From an uncultured Spirochaetaceae bacterium (GTDB lineage Bacteria > Spirochaetota > Spirochaetia > Treponematales > Treponemataceae), in NCBI GenBank assembly GCA_902773215.1, contig CACYDQ010000492.1:1-13038 (forward strand): a stretch of 13,038 bases of DNA. The letters are read 5' to 3'. The first letter of the stretch is position 1. Each line of letters begins with the position of its first letter. Both the position numbers and the translations under genes were made by a program. The notes below the pieces were generated by a model. The model made no database searches, was not told where the DNA came from, and was given only the letters and a program-made list of their open reading frames with translations. Below, piece by piece: positions 5,183 through 11,312 of this stretch.

Positions 5183-6316
5183 ATGGAACGGCTGACCTAC
5201 ACGCTCATGAACCGCGAGACTCCCCTCTGCGACTTCATCATCGAAGGCGAGGGCGAGCTGGAACTGTGCAAAATCACGAGGGAACACCGGAAGCTGCCTT
5301 TCTGGTGCGCGGACATCGATTCGTGGAACGCGAACAGGAGCGCGGCCAAGCACCGGGAGCACGTGAACAGAATCCTCGAGATGTGCGGGGGCAAGACAAA
5401 GAGCGGCTTCATCGCGCTGACCCACTGCCTCTCGCTGACCGACACGCTCTGGGTGAAGAGCGACCGCGAGGACGTGAGCTGGGCGCAGGTCAACCTCTAC
5501 GAGAATAACTTTGACGAGGTTATTTCCAAATTATCTTTCGACGGCAACGGGCTTTTCGGCATCCAGATGTCCACGACTTCCCCCGAGCTGACGACGGACG
5601 GGGCATACGACAAGTGCTGGCTGAACGAAAAGGACGGAATCCACCTGATAAAGACCGGGAGCGAGGGGGGCAGGAACACGGGCCTTGAGCCTTACGGGGA
5701 AGTCCTCGCGAGCCAGGTCTTCGAGCGGATCTGCGATTCGGTCACGTACACGCTCAGGAAGTACGATGGCAGGGTTGTCTCGGACTGCAAGCTCTTTACC
5801 TCGCAGGAATTCGGATACCGCCCGATTGCGCTGTTCTACAAGGATAAGCTGACCCTCCCAAGGCTGATTGAAATCTACCGGGAGGCGGGCTGCGAGGACG
5901 CGTTCCGCCGCATGGTCGTCGCCGACTGCATCACGCTCAACTGCGACCGGCACTTCGGCAACTTCGGCTTCCTCGTCAACAACGAGAGCTTTGAGCGGGG
6001 CCTGCTGAACCCCTGCTTTGACTTCAACATGGCCTTCGTCCCCTTCGCTGAGGAAGGATTCGACTTCGGTAATCCTGAACTGGACTTTGACGGATACCTT
6101 TCGCAGCGCGGCCCCGTCATCGGCAGCGACTACGTTGCCCCCGCCCGCGCCATCCTCACGCCGGAAATACGGAAGTGCGTCGAGGAAATCCGCGAGATAG
6201 CGCTCACCGTCCCCTGCGACCAGAAGTTCACGGAGAAGCGGCTCGCGCAGATGAACATGATAAAGAACGTCCAGTGCGAGCGCATTCTGGGCTTCGATGC
6301 CCGCTGGGAGTTTTAA
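5183..6316 (+). CDS. Stand-alone HipA-like Ser/Thr kinase
   Basis: A 377-residue protein with the HipA kinase signature. H154-L-I-K157-T-G carries the ATP-binding lysine, Y171-G-E-V-L-A-S-Q fits the helix with the conserved Glu, N253-C-D255-R-H-F-G-N260 is the catalytic loop (Asp base, metal-binding Asn), and C278-F-D280-F-N is the metal-binding Asp. The N-terminal MERLTYTLMNRE-x-L-C-D-F fits the first strands of this family. HipA proteins phosphorylate protein targets (glutamyl-tRNA synthetase for E. coli HipA) and act as toxins when not held by HipB. No HipB-like DNA-binding antitoxin gene lies on either side here, so a toxin role is unproven; eukaryote-like solo kinases such as CtkA are an alternative. 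The start is set by the leaderless promoter at 5148-5176. A hairpin terminator follows. Its last 15 codons and downstream region reappear, diverged, at 7634-7785 in front of cas9. Confidence 0.85.
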   Translation: MERLTYTLMNRETPLCDFIIEGEGELELCKITREHRKLPFWCADIDSWNANRSAAKHREHVNRILEMCGGKTKSGFIALTHCLSLTDTLWVKSDREDVSWAQVNLYENNFDEVISKLSFDGNGLFGIQMSTTSPELTTDGAYDKCWLNEKDGIHLIKTGSEGGRNTGLEPYGEVLASQVFERICDSVTYTLRKYDGRVVSDCKLFTSQEFGYRPIALFYKDKLTLPRLIEIYREAGCEDAFRRMVVADCITLNCDRHFGNFGFLVNNESFERGLLNPCFDFNMAFVPFAEEGFDFGNPELDFDGYLSQRGPVIGSDYVAPARAILTPEIRKCVEEIREIALTVPCDQKFTEKRLAQMNMIKNVQCERILGFDARWEF

Positions 6317-6325
6317 GGAACAAAA

Positions 6326-6350
6326 GGAGGGCCTCAGCTCTCTTTTCTCA
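6326..6350 (+). terminator. Terminator of the hipA-like gene
   Basis: GGAGGGC-CTCA-GCTCTCT (two G-U pairs) followed by TTTTC, ten bases behind the stop codon. The duplicate at 7687 has the same hairpin with full Watson-Crick pairing. Confidence 0.6.
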
Positions 6351-6359
6351 TGTGAACCA

Positions 6360-6409
6360 TTTATATTCCGGAGGAATATAAACGCATTTTTCGGAGCCGG
6401 ACAGCTCCG
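6360..6409. repeat. Perfect 10-bp dyad and adjacent hairpin, copy 1
   Basis: TTTATATTCC-GGA-GGAATATAAA (6360-6382) is a perfect inverted repeat with a 3-nt centre. CGGAGC-CGGACA-GCTCCG (6392-6409) follows. Both recur in the copy at 7721-7769 with changed loops but preserved pairing. Confidence 0.7.
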
Positions 6410-6490
6410 TGTCAGCAGGTTGACGAATCAGAACGGAAGGTACGCTTTATATTATTTGCGTAGACGAACGGAAGACGGAGATGGAAATAG

Positions 6491-6607
6491 AAAACAAACA
6501 AGGCTTTTGACGATTACGGATTGCATTCGTTTTTAGAGAAAAGATTTTTAATCGCGAAGGATTCATACAATACACTAATTGTAAACGGAAATTCAAAAAG
6601 TGCGTGA
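6491..6607 (+). pseudogene. Possible C-terminal remnant of an unknown gene
   Basis: The frame KTNKAFDDYGLHSFLEKR continuing F-L-I-A-K-D-S-Y-N-T-L-I-V-N-G-N-S-K-S-A has a protein-like composition, but it follows a stop at 6488 and has no start codon or ribosome site. It lies in the AT-rich insert that separates the two parts of the duplicated module. No family recognised; it may be chance. Confidence 0.2.
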
Positions 6608-6831
6608 GGGGATAATTCCGAATTAATCTATTAATCAGCACATCCGCTATACTGCAATTTTACGTGTTTGTCAGATTTCGATTTCACTGGAACGAAAGAC
6701 ATCACCCGGGCGCATGAAAGAGTCAGCAAGGCTGTATATATGTCTGGGACAGGCGGCAAAGAAGAGCAAATCTTACTGCAAAAAGCTTTCCGACAAGCGG
6801 GGAAAGTCCTGTAGCAGGGCTGTTTTCATCT

Positions 6832-6898
6832 TGTAACTAGGCTAGTTACAGTTTGTAATCGGTCTTGTTCCGTTTCGTAACTGGGCTGGGAAATATTT
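6832..6898. repeat. Three 22-bp iterons, the first containing a 19-bp palindrome
   Basis: GTAA occurs at 6833, 6855 and 6877, exactly 22 bp apart, each followed by a similar block (CTAGGCTAG, TCGGTCTTG, CTGGGCTGG). The first unit is part of TGTAACTAG-G-CTAGTTACA (6832-6850), a perfect dyad. Two-turn spacing suggests an array for a DNA-binding protein. Confidence 0.55.
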
Positions 6899-6911
6899 CT
6901 CGGAGGGTATT

Positions 6912-6983
6912 CGTTGCAGGGAACACGCCCTGCAAACGGTATTAATTATAGCATGAATCCGTATGAAAATCAACCCTGCAACG
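6912..6983. repeat. Competing inverted repeats of CGTTGCAGGG
   Basis: CGTTGCAGGG (6912-6921) can pair with CCCTGCAAACG (6928-6938, one bulge, 6-nt loop) or perfectly with CCCTGCAACG (6974-6983). The two pairings exclude each other. The outer pair could also be short terminal inverted repeats of a 72-bp insertion. Confidence 0.6.
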
Positions 6984-7032
6984 TCGGGCGGTCATTGAAG
7001 TTCTAGATACTGTTCCGTTTGGGCTGGAACAC

Positions 7033-7061
7033 TGTACAACCCGGGCGGACTGTGCTACAAT
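7033..7061 (+). promoter_or_regulatory. Promoter of the deleted Rpn copy (leaderless type)
   Basis: TGTACA (7033-7038), 17-bp spacer, TACAAT (7056-7061), six bases, ATG (7068). No ribosome site. Confidence 0.5.
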
Positions 7062-7067
7062 AGGTTT

Positions 7068-7591
7068 ATGGAAGAAAAAGACTTCAAGAGCGAAGAGGAA
7101 TACGTCTCACAGGCCGGCACGGGCGCGCTACTCAATCCCCGCGTGTGAGCCGCTACGCCATGCGGACCAAGGACGGAAGGGAGCTTGCCAACGCGCTCAA
7201 CATCATCTTCGTAGAATTGCCAAAAGCCAAGGGGCTTGAGGACAGCCTTGAGACGAACACCGCTCTTGAGAACTGGGCGATATTCCTGAAGGATGCTGAC
7301 AATCCCAAGAAAGCGGATGTCATACGGAAACTTACGGACAAGGAGGCAGGGCTTATGAACGCACAGAAATCACTCTCGTCAATCAGCGCGAACCGCGACC
7401 TGTGGATAGCGCAGTACCATCAGGAGCTCCACGAGCGGGACCGCATATCGGGTCTTGAAGCTGCCCACAATAATGGAGTGAGGGACGGAAAGATACAATC
7501 GGCAAAGAATGCCCTCTCGATGGGCCTTTCTCCGGCACAAGTCTCCAAAATCACGGGGCTTTCCGAGGAGGAGATAAGAAAGCTCCAGTAA
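7068..7591 (+). pseudogene. Rpn-family nuclease/transposase, internal-deletion derivative
   Basis: ATG 7068 opens MEEKDFKSEEEYVSQAGTGA-LLNPRV and stops at 7146-7148. The adjacent frame (from 7145) gives VSRYAMRTKDGREL, the NIIFVELP motif, the NWAIFLKDADNP block, the HERDRISGL motif and the tail SMGLSPAQVSKITGLSEEE to 7591. Compared with the copy at 2757-3713, the segment from the NPR-I-D-S-T-F motif to just before VSRYAM is missing, about 125 residues including all the nuclease active-site residues. The joint (CCCCGC-GTGTGAGC) also carries an extra GT that breaks the frame. The C-terminal 147-residue piece could still be translated from GTG 7145, but without catalytic residues it cannot be a nuclease. 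It is a dead derivative next to the cas9 locus, still with promoter and start. Confidence 0.8.
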
Positions 7592-7641
7592 GGAGGCCGG
7601 ACTTATGAACGCACAGAAATCACTCTCGTCAATCAGTGCGA
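7590..7641 (+). repeat. Out-of-place 52-bp Rpn fragment
   Basis: AAGGAGGC-GG-CTTATGAACG through AATCAG-GCGA repeats 7340-7391 with about four differences, exactly 250 bp downstream. It then joins the hipA-like tail copy within a shared CAG-GCGA string, a microhomology joint. Confidence 0.8.
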
Positions 7642-7686
7642 GCGTATTCTGGGATTCTATGCCCGCCGGGAGTTTTAAAAACAAAA

Positions 7687-7710
7687 AGAGAGCCGTAGCT
7701 CTCTTTTCTC
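7687..7710 (+). terminator. Hairpin terminator ahead of cas9 (copy 2)
   Basis: AGAGAGC-CGTA-GCTCTCT, a perfect 7-bp stem, followed by TTTCTC. It would insulate cas9 from transcription coming from the Rpn remnant. Confidence 0.55.
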
Positions 7711-7720
7711 ATGTGAACTA

Positions 7721-7769
7721 TTTATATTCCAGAGGAATATAAAAGCATTTTGCGGAGCCGAAAGGCTCC
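7721..7769. repeat. Dyad and GAAA-tetraloop hairpin, copy 2
   Basis: TTTATATTCC-AGA-GGAATATAAA (7721-7743) and GGAGCC-GAAA-GGCTCC (7754-7769). The second is a classic GNRA tetraloop stem. Both differ from copy 1 only in ways that keep or improve pairing. Confidence 0.7.
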
Positions 7770-7775
7770 TTGTTA

Positions 7776-7808
7776 GCAGGTTGACAAGATAAATTAATCA
7801 GTACGTCC
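7776..7808 (+). repeat. Left inverted repeat flanking the cas9-cas1-cas2 module
   Basis: GCAGGTTGACAAGATAAATT continuing AATCAGT-ACGTCC. It matches the minus strand of 12640-12602 at 31 of 33 bases, except that the right copy has six extra bases (TATAAT) before ACGTCC. The bracketed segment is about 4.87 kb. Confidence 0.8.
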
Positions 7809-7907
7809 ACTATACTACATTCGCGCGTATTTGTCAAATTCCATCTTCACCATGACAAAAAATTCTCCTGGATGTGTGAGGACTGAACTCCGCCAAGCTG
7901 CTGAATC
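7809..7907. other. cas9 upstream region
   Basis: It starts with CTATACTAC and shares scattered homology with 6645-6700. I see no repeat array, no clear anti-repeat and no T-tract hairpin. A tracrRNA gene cannot be recognised here without the repeat sequence. Confidence 0.4.
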
Positions 7908-7936
7908 TGGAACACCATGTATAATCTTGTTATAAT
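7908..7936 (+). promoter_or_regulatory. cas9 promoter (leaderless type)
   Basis: TATAAT at 7931-7936 lies six bases before ATG 7943, with a weak TGGAAC at 7908-7913 (17-bp spacer). A second TATAAT lies at 7920-7925. No Shine-Dalgarno sequence is present. Confidence 0.5.
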
Positions 7937-7942
7937 AATGCT

Positions 7943-10900
7943 ATGAACTATCGTCTTGGTCTTGATTTGGGCACGAATTCCATCGGGTGGGCAGTGTATT
8001 CGCTGGACAGCGGGAATGAGCCGTGTGAGCTTGTCGATATGGGGGTCCGCATATTCTCGGACGGGCGCGACCCCAAGACAAAGGAACCCCTTGCGGTGGC
8101 ACGGAGAACTGCACGCGGCCAGCGCAAGCTGATTTACCGCCGGAAGCTCCGCAGGAGGGCGATGTTCCGCCTCTTGCAGTCGCAGGGCCTGTTCCCGGCG
8201 AGCAAGGACGAGGCGCGGAAGCTGAAGCTGCTGAACCCCTACCAGCTCCGCATCAAGGCACTTGATGAGAGACTTGAGCCGCCCGAGCTTGCCCGTGTTT
8301 TGTTCAACCTGTCGGTCAGGCGGGGATTCAAAAGCAACCGCAAGGACGGCACTGACAAAGATGAGCCTGCTGTCTCAAAGTCCGGGGAAAAGCTCTCCCA
8401 GGCCGATATGAGCAATGAGCTTTCGAAGACCGTCTCGGCATCCGGCTGCAGGACGCTCGGGGAATTCTTATGGAAGAACCAGGACAAGAACCATGGAATC
8501 CGCTTTGTCCCGGGGAGGATGCCGTACTATCCGCTCAGGCAGATGTACGTTGACGAATTCAACGCAATCCGCGCCGTGCAGGAGCCCTTCTACAAAACGC
8601 TGGACTGGGATGCGGTCTTTAAGGCGGTTTTCTTCCAGCGGCCGCTGAAGCCGCAGGAGCGTGGCAAATGCCAGTACATGGCGGACAAGGAGCGCACGTT
8701 CAAGGCCATGCCCTGCGCCCAGAGGCTCCGGATGCTTCAGGAAATCCGCAACATGGATTACCAAAATGAGCGCGGGCAGAAAATTCCTCTCTCGGAGGAC
8801 GACGAGAAGACGCTTATTTCCCTGCTGGACACGAAGGAAAAGGTTCCGTTCGACGCTTTCAGGAAAGCCCTGAAATTATCCCCAGCCTGCACATTCAACC
8901 TGGAATCCGAGAGCAGGACAAGCCTGAACGGAAACGTGACCGCCGTGAAGCTCCGCAGCAAAAATCGTTTCGGGGCTCTGTGGGATACGCTGCCGCTTGA
9001 GGAGCAGGATGCCGTCGTGGAAAAGCTCATCACTGCGGATGAGGACAGGGAAATCCTCGACATGCTCGCAAAATACCCCCTCAGCGACGAGCAGAAGGAG
9101 TCCGTCGTAAAGCTTCAGCTCCCGACCGGTACGACAATGCTCTGCAAGGAAGTCTCGGAACGGCTGGTTCACAAGATGGAGGAGCTGGGCTGCAACTATA
9201 CGACCGCCGTGCAGGTCCTCGGCTACAAATATGCTGACCAGAACGTGGAGAAATACGACCTGCTTCCCTATTACGGGAAGGTTCTCGTCGGCTCCACGAT
9301 GGGAGGCAACCCCTCGGAGCCTGAGGACAAGCCTGAGCGCAGGTACGGCAAAATCAGCAACCCGACGGTCCATGTCGCGCTCAACCAGACCCGCACGGTC
9401 GTCAACGCCCTCATAAAGGAATACGGGAAGCCAGCACAGGTTGCCGTGGAGCTCTCGCGCGACCTGAAGGCAAGCCGAGAGGCCAAGGACGCGATGGTCA
9501 GGAAGCAGAACGAGAACAAGAAGAGGAACGAAATACTGAACAAGAACATCCGCGAGGGCTACGGCATCTCCTATCCCAACCGCAATGACCGCCTGAAGTT
9601 CCGCCTGTGGGAGGAGCTCGGGGCCTCAGGTTTGCCCAGGCGGTGCCTGTACTGCGGCAAGACGATTTCCGGGGCAGAACTGTTTACGAAGAATATAGAA
9701 ATAGAGCACATCCTGCCCTACAGCCGGACGCTGCTGGACGCGGAGTCCAACCTGACCGTAGCGCACGCGAGCTGCAACGCATTCAAGAAGGAACGCTCGC
9801 CATACGAGGCCTTTGGCTCAAGCCCGTCCGGCTACAGTTGGGCAGGAATCCTTGAGCGGGCGAACCAGCTCAAGAACCCCGCCAAGCGCGGGAGGTTCGC
9901 AATCGATGCCATGGAAAGCTTTGATAAAAACAGCGGCTTCATCGCCCGCCAGCTGACGGACAACGCCTACCTTTCAAAGATGGCACTCAAGTATCTGCAC
10001 TGCGTGTGCGACAAAGTGTGGTCGGTGAACGGGGGCATGACCAAGCTGCTCCGCGACAAGTGGGAGATAGACTCCATCCTCAAGCGCAGGATTGACGACA
10101 AGGAGATTGCGCATTTTGAGCTGAAGGGAGAGCAGATTGGCGAGTACAAGAAGAACCGCTACGACCACCGCCATCACGCGCTGGACGCGTCCGTAATCGC
10201 GCTCATAGACCCTTCCCTGGTAAAGGAGATTTCGACGCTCAACGCTCGGTCGCAGAAAAACAGGATAGAGGTTCCCCCTATGGCCGTCCCGCGCATGGAG
10301 CTGCAGGAGAAGGTGCGGCACATCGTCGTGAGCTTCAAGCCCGACCACGGGGCAGAGGGCAAGCTTTCCAAGGAGACGCTCCTGGGGAAAATCAAGCGGG
10401 AGGAGGTCGTAGACATCGCCAAGCTTGAGGAGAAGGACATTCCCCTCATCAAGCATGAAAAAGTCCGCGCGGACTTCGAGCGGGAACTGGCAGGAACAAA
10501 GGACATCAAGCTTGTCCGCAAGGCACTCAAGGACATCTACCCGCAAGTGAAGCTCTACCGGGAGTATTTTGTCGCCCGGGGTCCCATAACGAGCCTTTCC
10601 GAGAAGAACATCGGTGACATCGTGGATGCCAAGATCCGTTCCCGCCTGCAAAGCTTCGCCAACTCCCACGAGGGCGGGAAGTTCGAGGATGTCATTCAGG
10701 CATTCAGCGAGGAGACGGGGATAAAGAAAGTCCGCTGCCTGAACCATGGGCAGAAGCCTATTGCCATTAATGGAAATGTTCCTCGTTATTATGAACCCGA
10801 AGACTATTTTGCCGCAATAATCTGGACGATTCCTTCAAAGAAAGCTGGGGCGAAGCCAACGTACGAAGCCCAGTATATCCGCAGGAATGAGGTTGACAGG

Positions 10901-11263
10901 AATGGTAAGCCGAAAGTCGAAGTAATCGAGGCGTGGAAGAAGACACATCATCCCGCAGCAAAGTCGTCATCATTTGTCTTGCATAAAGAAGACTACTTGG
11001 AATTCAGCGAAAATGGTGTTTGGTATAAATGCAGGATAGCAGAATTTTCTGCAACGAATAACAAGCTAGTTATAATGCCTATATATGCTGCAACAAAGGC
11101 AAAAGAATACTCAAATTGGCTTGTTGCCACTACGGACTCCATGTTAGAACCTTGTTGGAAAATGAAAAACGGGAAAAATCTCATTTCCGTCAACGTCCTC
11201 TTCGGTGAGAAGCAGGCCCGTTTCATCACGGTGAACCCGATAGGCAGGGTTTTCAGAAAATAA
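7943..11263 (+). CDS. cas9: CRISPR-associated endonuclease Cas9, type II-C
   Basis: 1106 residues, within the compact II-C size range. RuvC-I: LGLDLGTNSIGWAV with D8. Arg-rich bridge helix: about 51-80 (ARRTARGQRKLIYRRKLRRR). Recognition lobe: about 90-480. RuvC-II: V-A-V-E503-L-S-R-D-L. HNH: C568-L-Y-C571 zinc pair, E588-H589-I-L-P-Y-S with catalytic H589, then N603 and C611-N612. RuvC-III: D741-H-R-H-H745-A-L-D748-A. All residues for cutting both strands are present. Wedge and PAM-interacting regions follow, and the last ~150 codons are clearly AT-richer than the rest. Cas9 uses crRNA:tracrRNA to cut invading DNA next to a PAM. The GVRIFSDGRDP-K-x-x-LAVARR block resembles the alphaproteobacterial-type II-C group (from memory). 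It is first in the operon; cas1 follows after 35 bp. No array lies within the window. The start is set by the leaderless promoter. Confidence 0.97.
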   Translation: MNYRLGLDLGTNSIGWAVYSLDSGNEPCELVDMGVRIFSDGRDPKTKEPLAVARRTARGQRKLIYRRKLRRRAMFRLLQSQGLFPASKDEARKLKLLNPYQLRIKALDERLEPPELARVLFNLSVRRGFKSNRKDGTDKDEPAVSKSGEKLSQADMSNELSKTVSASGCRTLGEFLWKNQDKNHGIRFVPGRMPYYPLRQMYVDEFNAIRAVQEPFYKTLDWDAVFKAVFFQRPLKPQERGKCQYMADKERTFKAMPCAQRLRMLQEIRNMDYQNERGQKIPLSEDDEKTLISLLDTKEKVPFDAFRKALKLSPACTFNLESESRTSLNGNVTAVKLRSKNRFGALWDTLPLEEQDAVVEKLITADEDREILDMLAKYPLSDEQKESVVKLQLPTGTTMLCKEVSERLVHKMEELGCNYTTAVQVLGYKYADQNVEKYDLLPYYGKVLVGSTMGGNPSEPEDKPERRYGKISNPTVHVALNQTRTVVNALIKEYGKPAQVAVELSRDLKASREAKDAMVRKQNENKKRNEILNKNIREGYGISYPNRNDRLKFRLWEELGASGLPRRCLYCGKTISGAELFTKNIEIEHILPYSRTLLDAESNLTVAHASCNAFKKERSPYEAFGSSPSGYSWAGILERANQLKNPAKRGRFAIDAMESFDKNSGFIARQLTDNAYLSKMALKYLHCVCDKVWSVNGGMTKLLRDKWEIDSILKRRIDDKEIAHFELKGEQIGEYKKNRYDHRHHALDASVIALIDPSLVKEISTLNARSQKNRIEVPPMAVPRMELQEKVRHIVVSFKPDHGAEGKLSKETLLGKIKREEVVDIAKLEEKDIPLIKHEKVRADFERELAGTKDIKLVRKALKDIYPQVKLYREYFVARGPITSLSEKNIGDIVDAKIRSRLQSFANSHEGGKFEDVIQAFSEETGIKKVRCLNHGQKPIAINGNVPRYYEPEDYFAAIIWTIPSKKAGAKPTYEAQYIRRNEVDRNGKPKVEVIEAWKKTHHPAAKSSSFVLHKEDYLEFSENGVWYKCRIAEFSATNNKLVIMPIYAATKAKEYSNWLVATTDSMLEPCWKMKNGKNLISVNVLFGEKQARFITVNPIGRVFRK

Positions 11264-11269
11264 GCTTAT

Positions 11270-11312
11270 ACCCTGCCCCGCATACCGATAATAAAAGTAT
11301 GCTGAGCAGGGT
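11270..11312 (+). promoter_or_regulatory. 43-bp dyad over the cas1 start, containing a -10 box
   Basis: ACCCTGC-ccc-GCATAC (11270-11285), an 11-nt loop cgataataaaa, then GTATGC-tga-GCAGGGT (11297-11312): 13 perfect base pairs with a symmetric 3x3 internal loop. The cas1 ATG (11299-11301) is inside the right arm. GATAAT (11287-11292) in the loop lies six bases before ATG, and no good -35 box is seen. Confidence 0.6.

Larger units (their letters stand above)
6272..6426 (+). repeat. hipA-like 3' end and downstream module, copy 1
   Basis: From CAGTGCGAGCG in the last hipA-like codons to GCAGGTTGAC this matches 7634-7785 over almost the full length. The match covers the coding tail (CERILGF-x-AR-x-EF-stop), the terminator hairpin, the TTTATATTCC dyad, the GGAGC/GCTCC hairpin and the TTGAC end. 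After 6426 the copies diverge: this one carries about 200 bp of extra AT-rich DNA before the homology resumes at about 6630 (ATTAATCAGCAC ... CTATACTGC). Confidence 0.85.
6427..7032. other. Long intergenic region, AT-rich and repeat-rich
   Basis: No intact gene is visible. Contents in order: an AT-rich block to about 6620 with a possible gene tail at 6491-6607; a sequence at 6630-6680 homologous to 7792-7845 (ATTAATCAG ... CTATACT); a 40-codon frame from 6714 to 6836 (basic, unsupported); small hairpins CTTTCC/GGGAAAG and CCTG-TAG-CAGG followed by GCTGTTTTC at about 6786-6826; a 19-bp palindrome and 22-bp iterons at 6832-6898; and the CGTTGCAGGG inverted repeats at 6912-6983. I see no CRISPR repeats here. 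Confidence 0.6.
7634..7785 (+). repeat. hipA-like 3' end and downstream module, copy 2
   Basis: This is the diverged second copy of 6272-6426. It encodes CERILGFYARREF and stop, then a terminator, dyad, hairpin and GCAGGTTGAC. It has no promoter or start codon, so the coding part is dead, while the RNA hairpins keep their pairing. It lies about 160 bp upstream of cas9, and its end overlaps the left inverted repeat of the cas module. Confidence 0.85.

Noticed and set aside
6661..6836. tracrRNA gene or 40-residue basic peptide
   Set aside because: Small stems and a GCTGTTTTC end resemble a tracrRNA tail, but without a CRISPR repeat no anti-repeat can be shown; the peptide has no ribosome site or family.
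9974..10747. 257-residue frame antisense to cas9
   Set aside because: It mirrors the third-codon-position bias of cas9 and has no start signal; cas9 motifs on the other strand are unambiguous.
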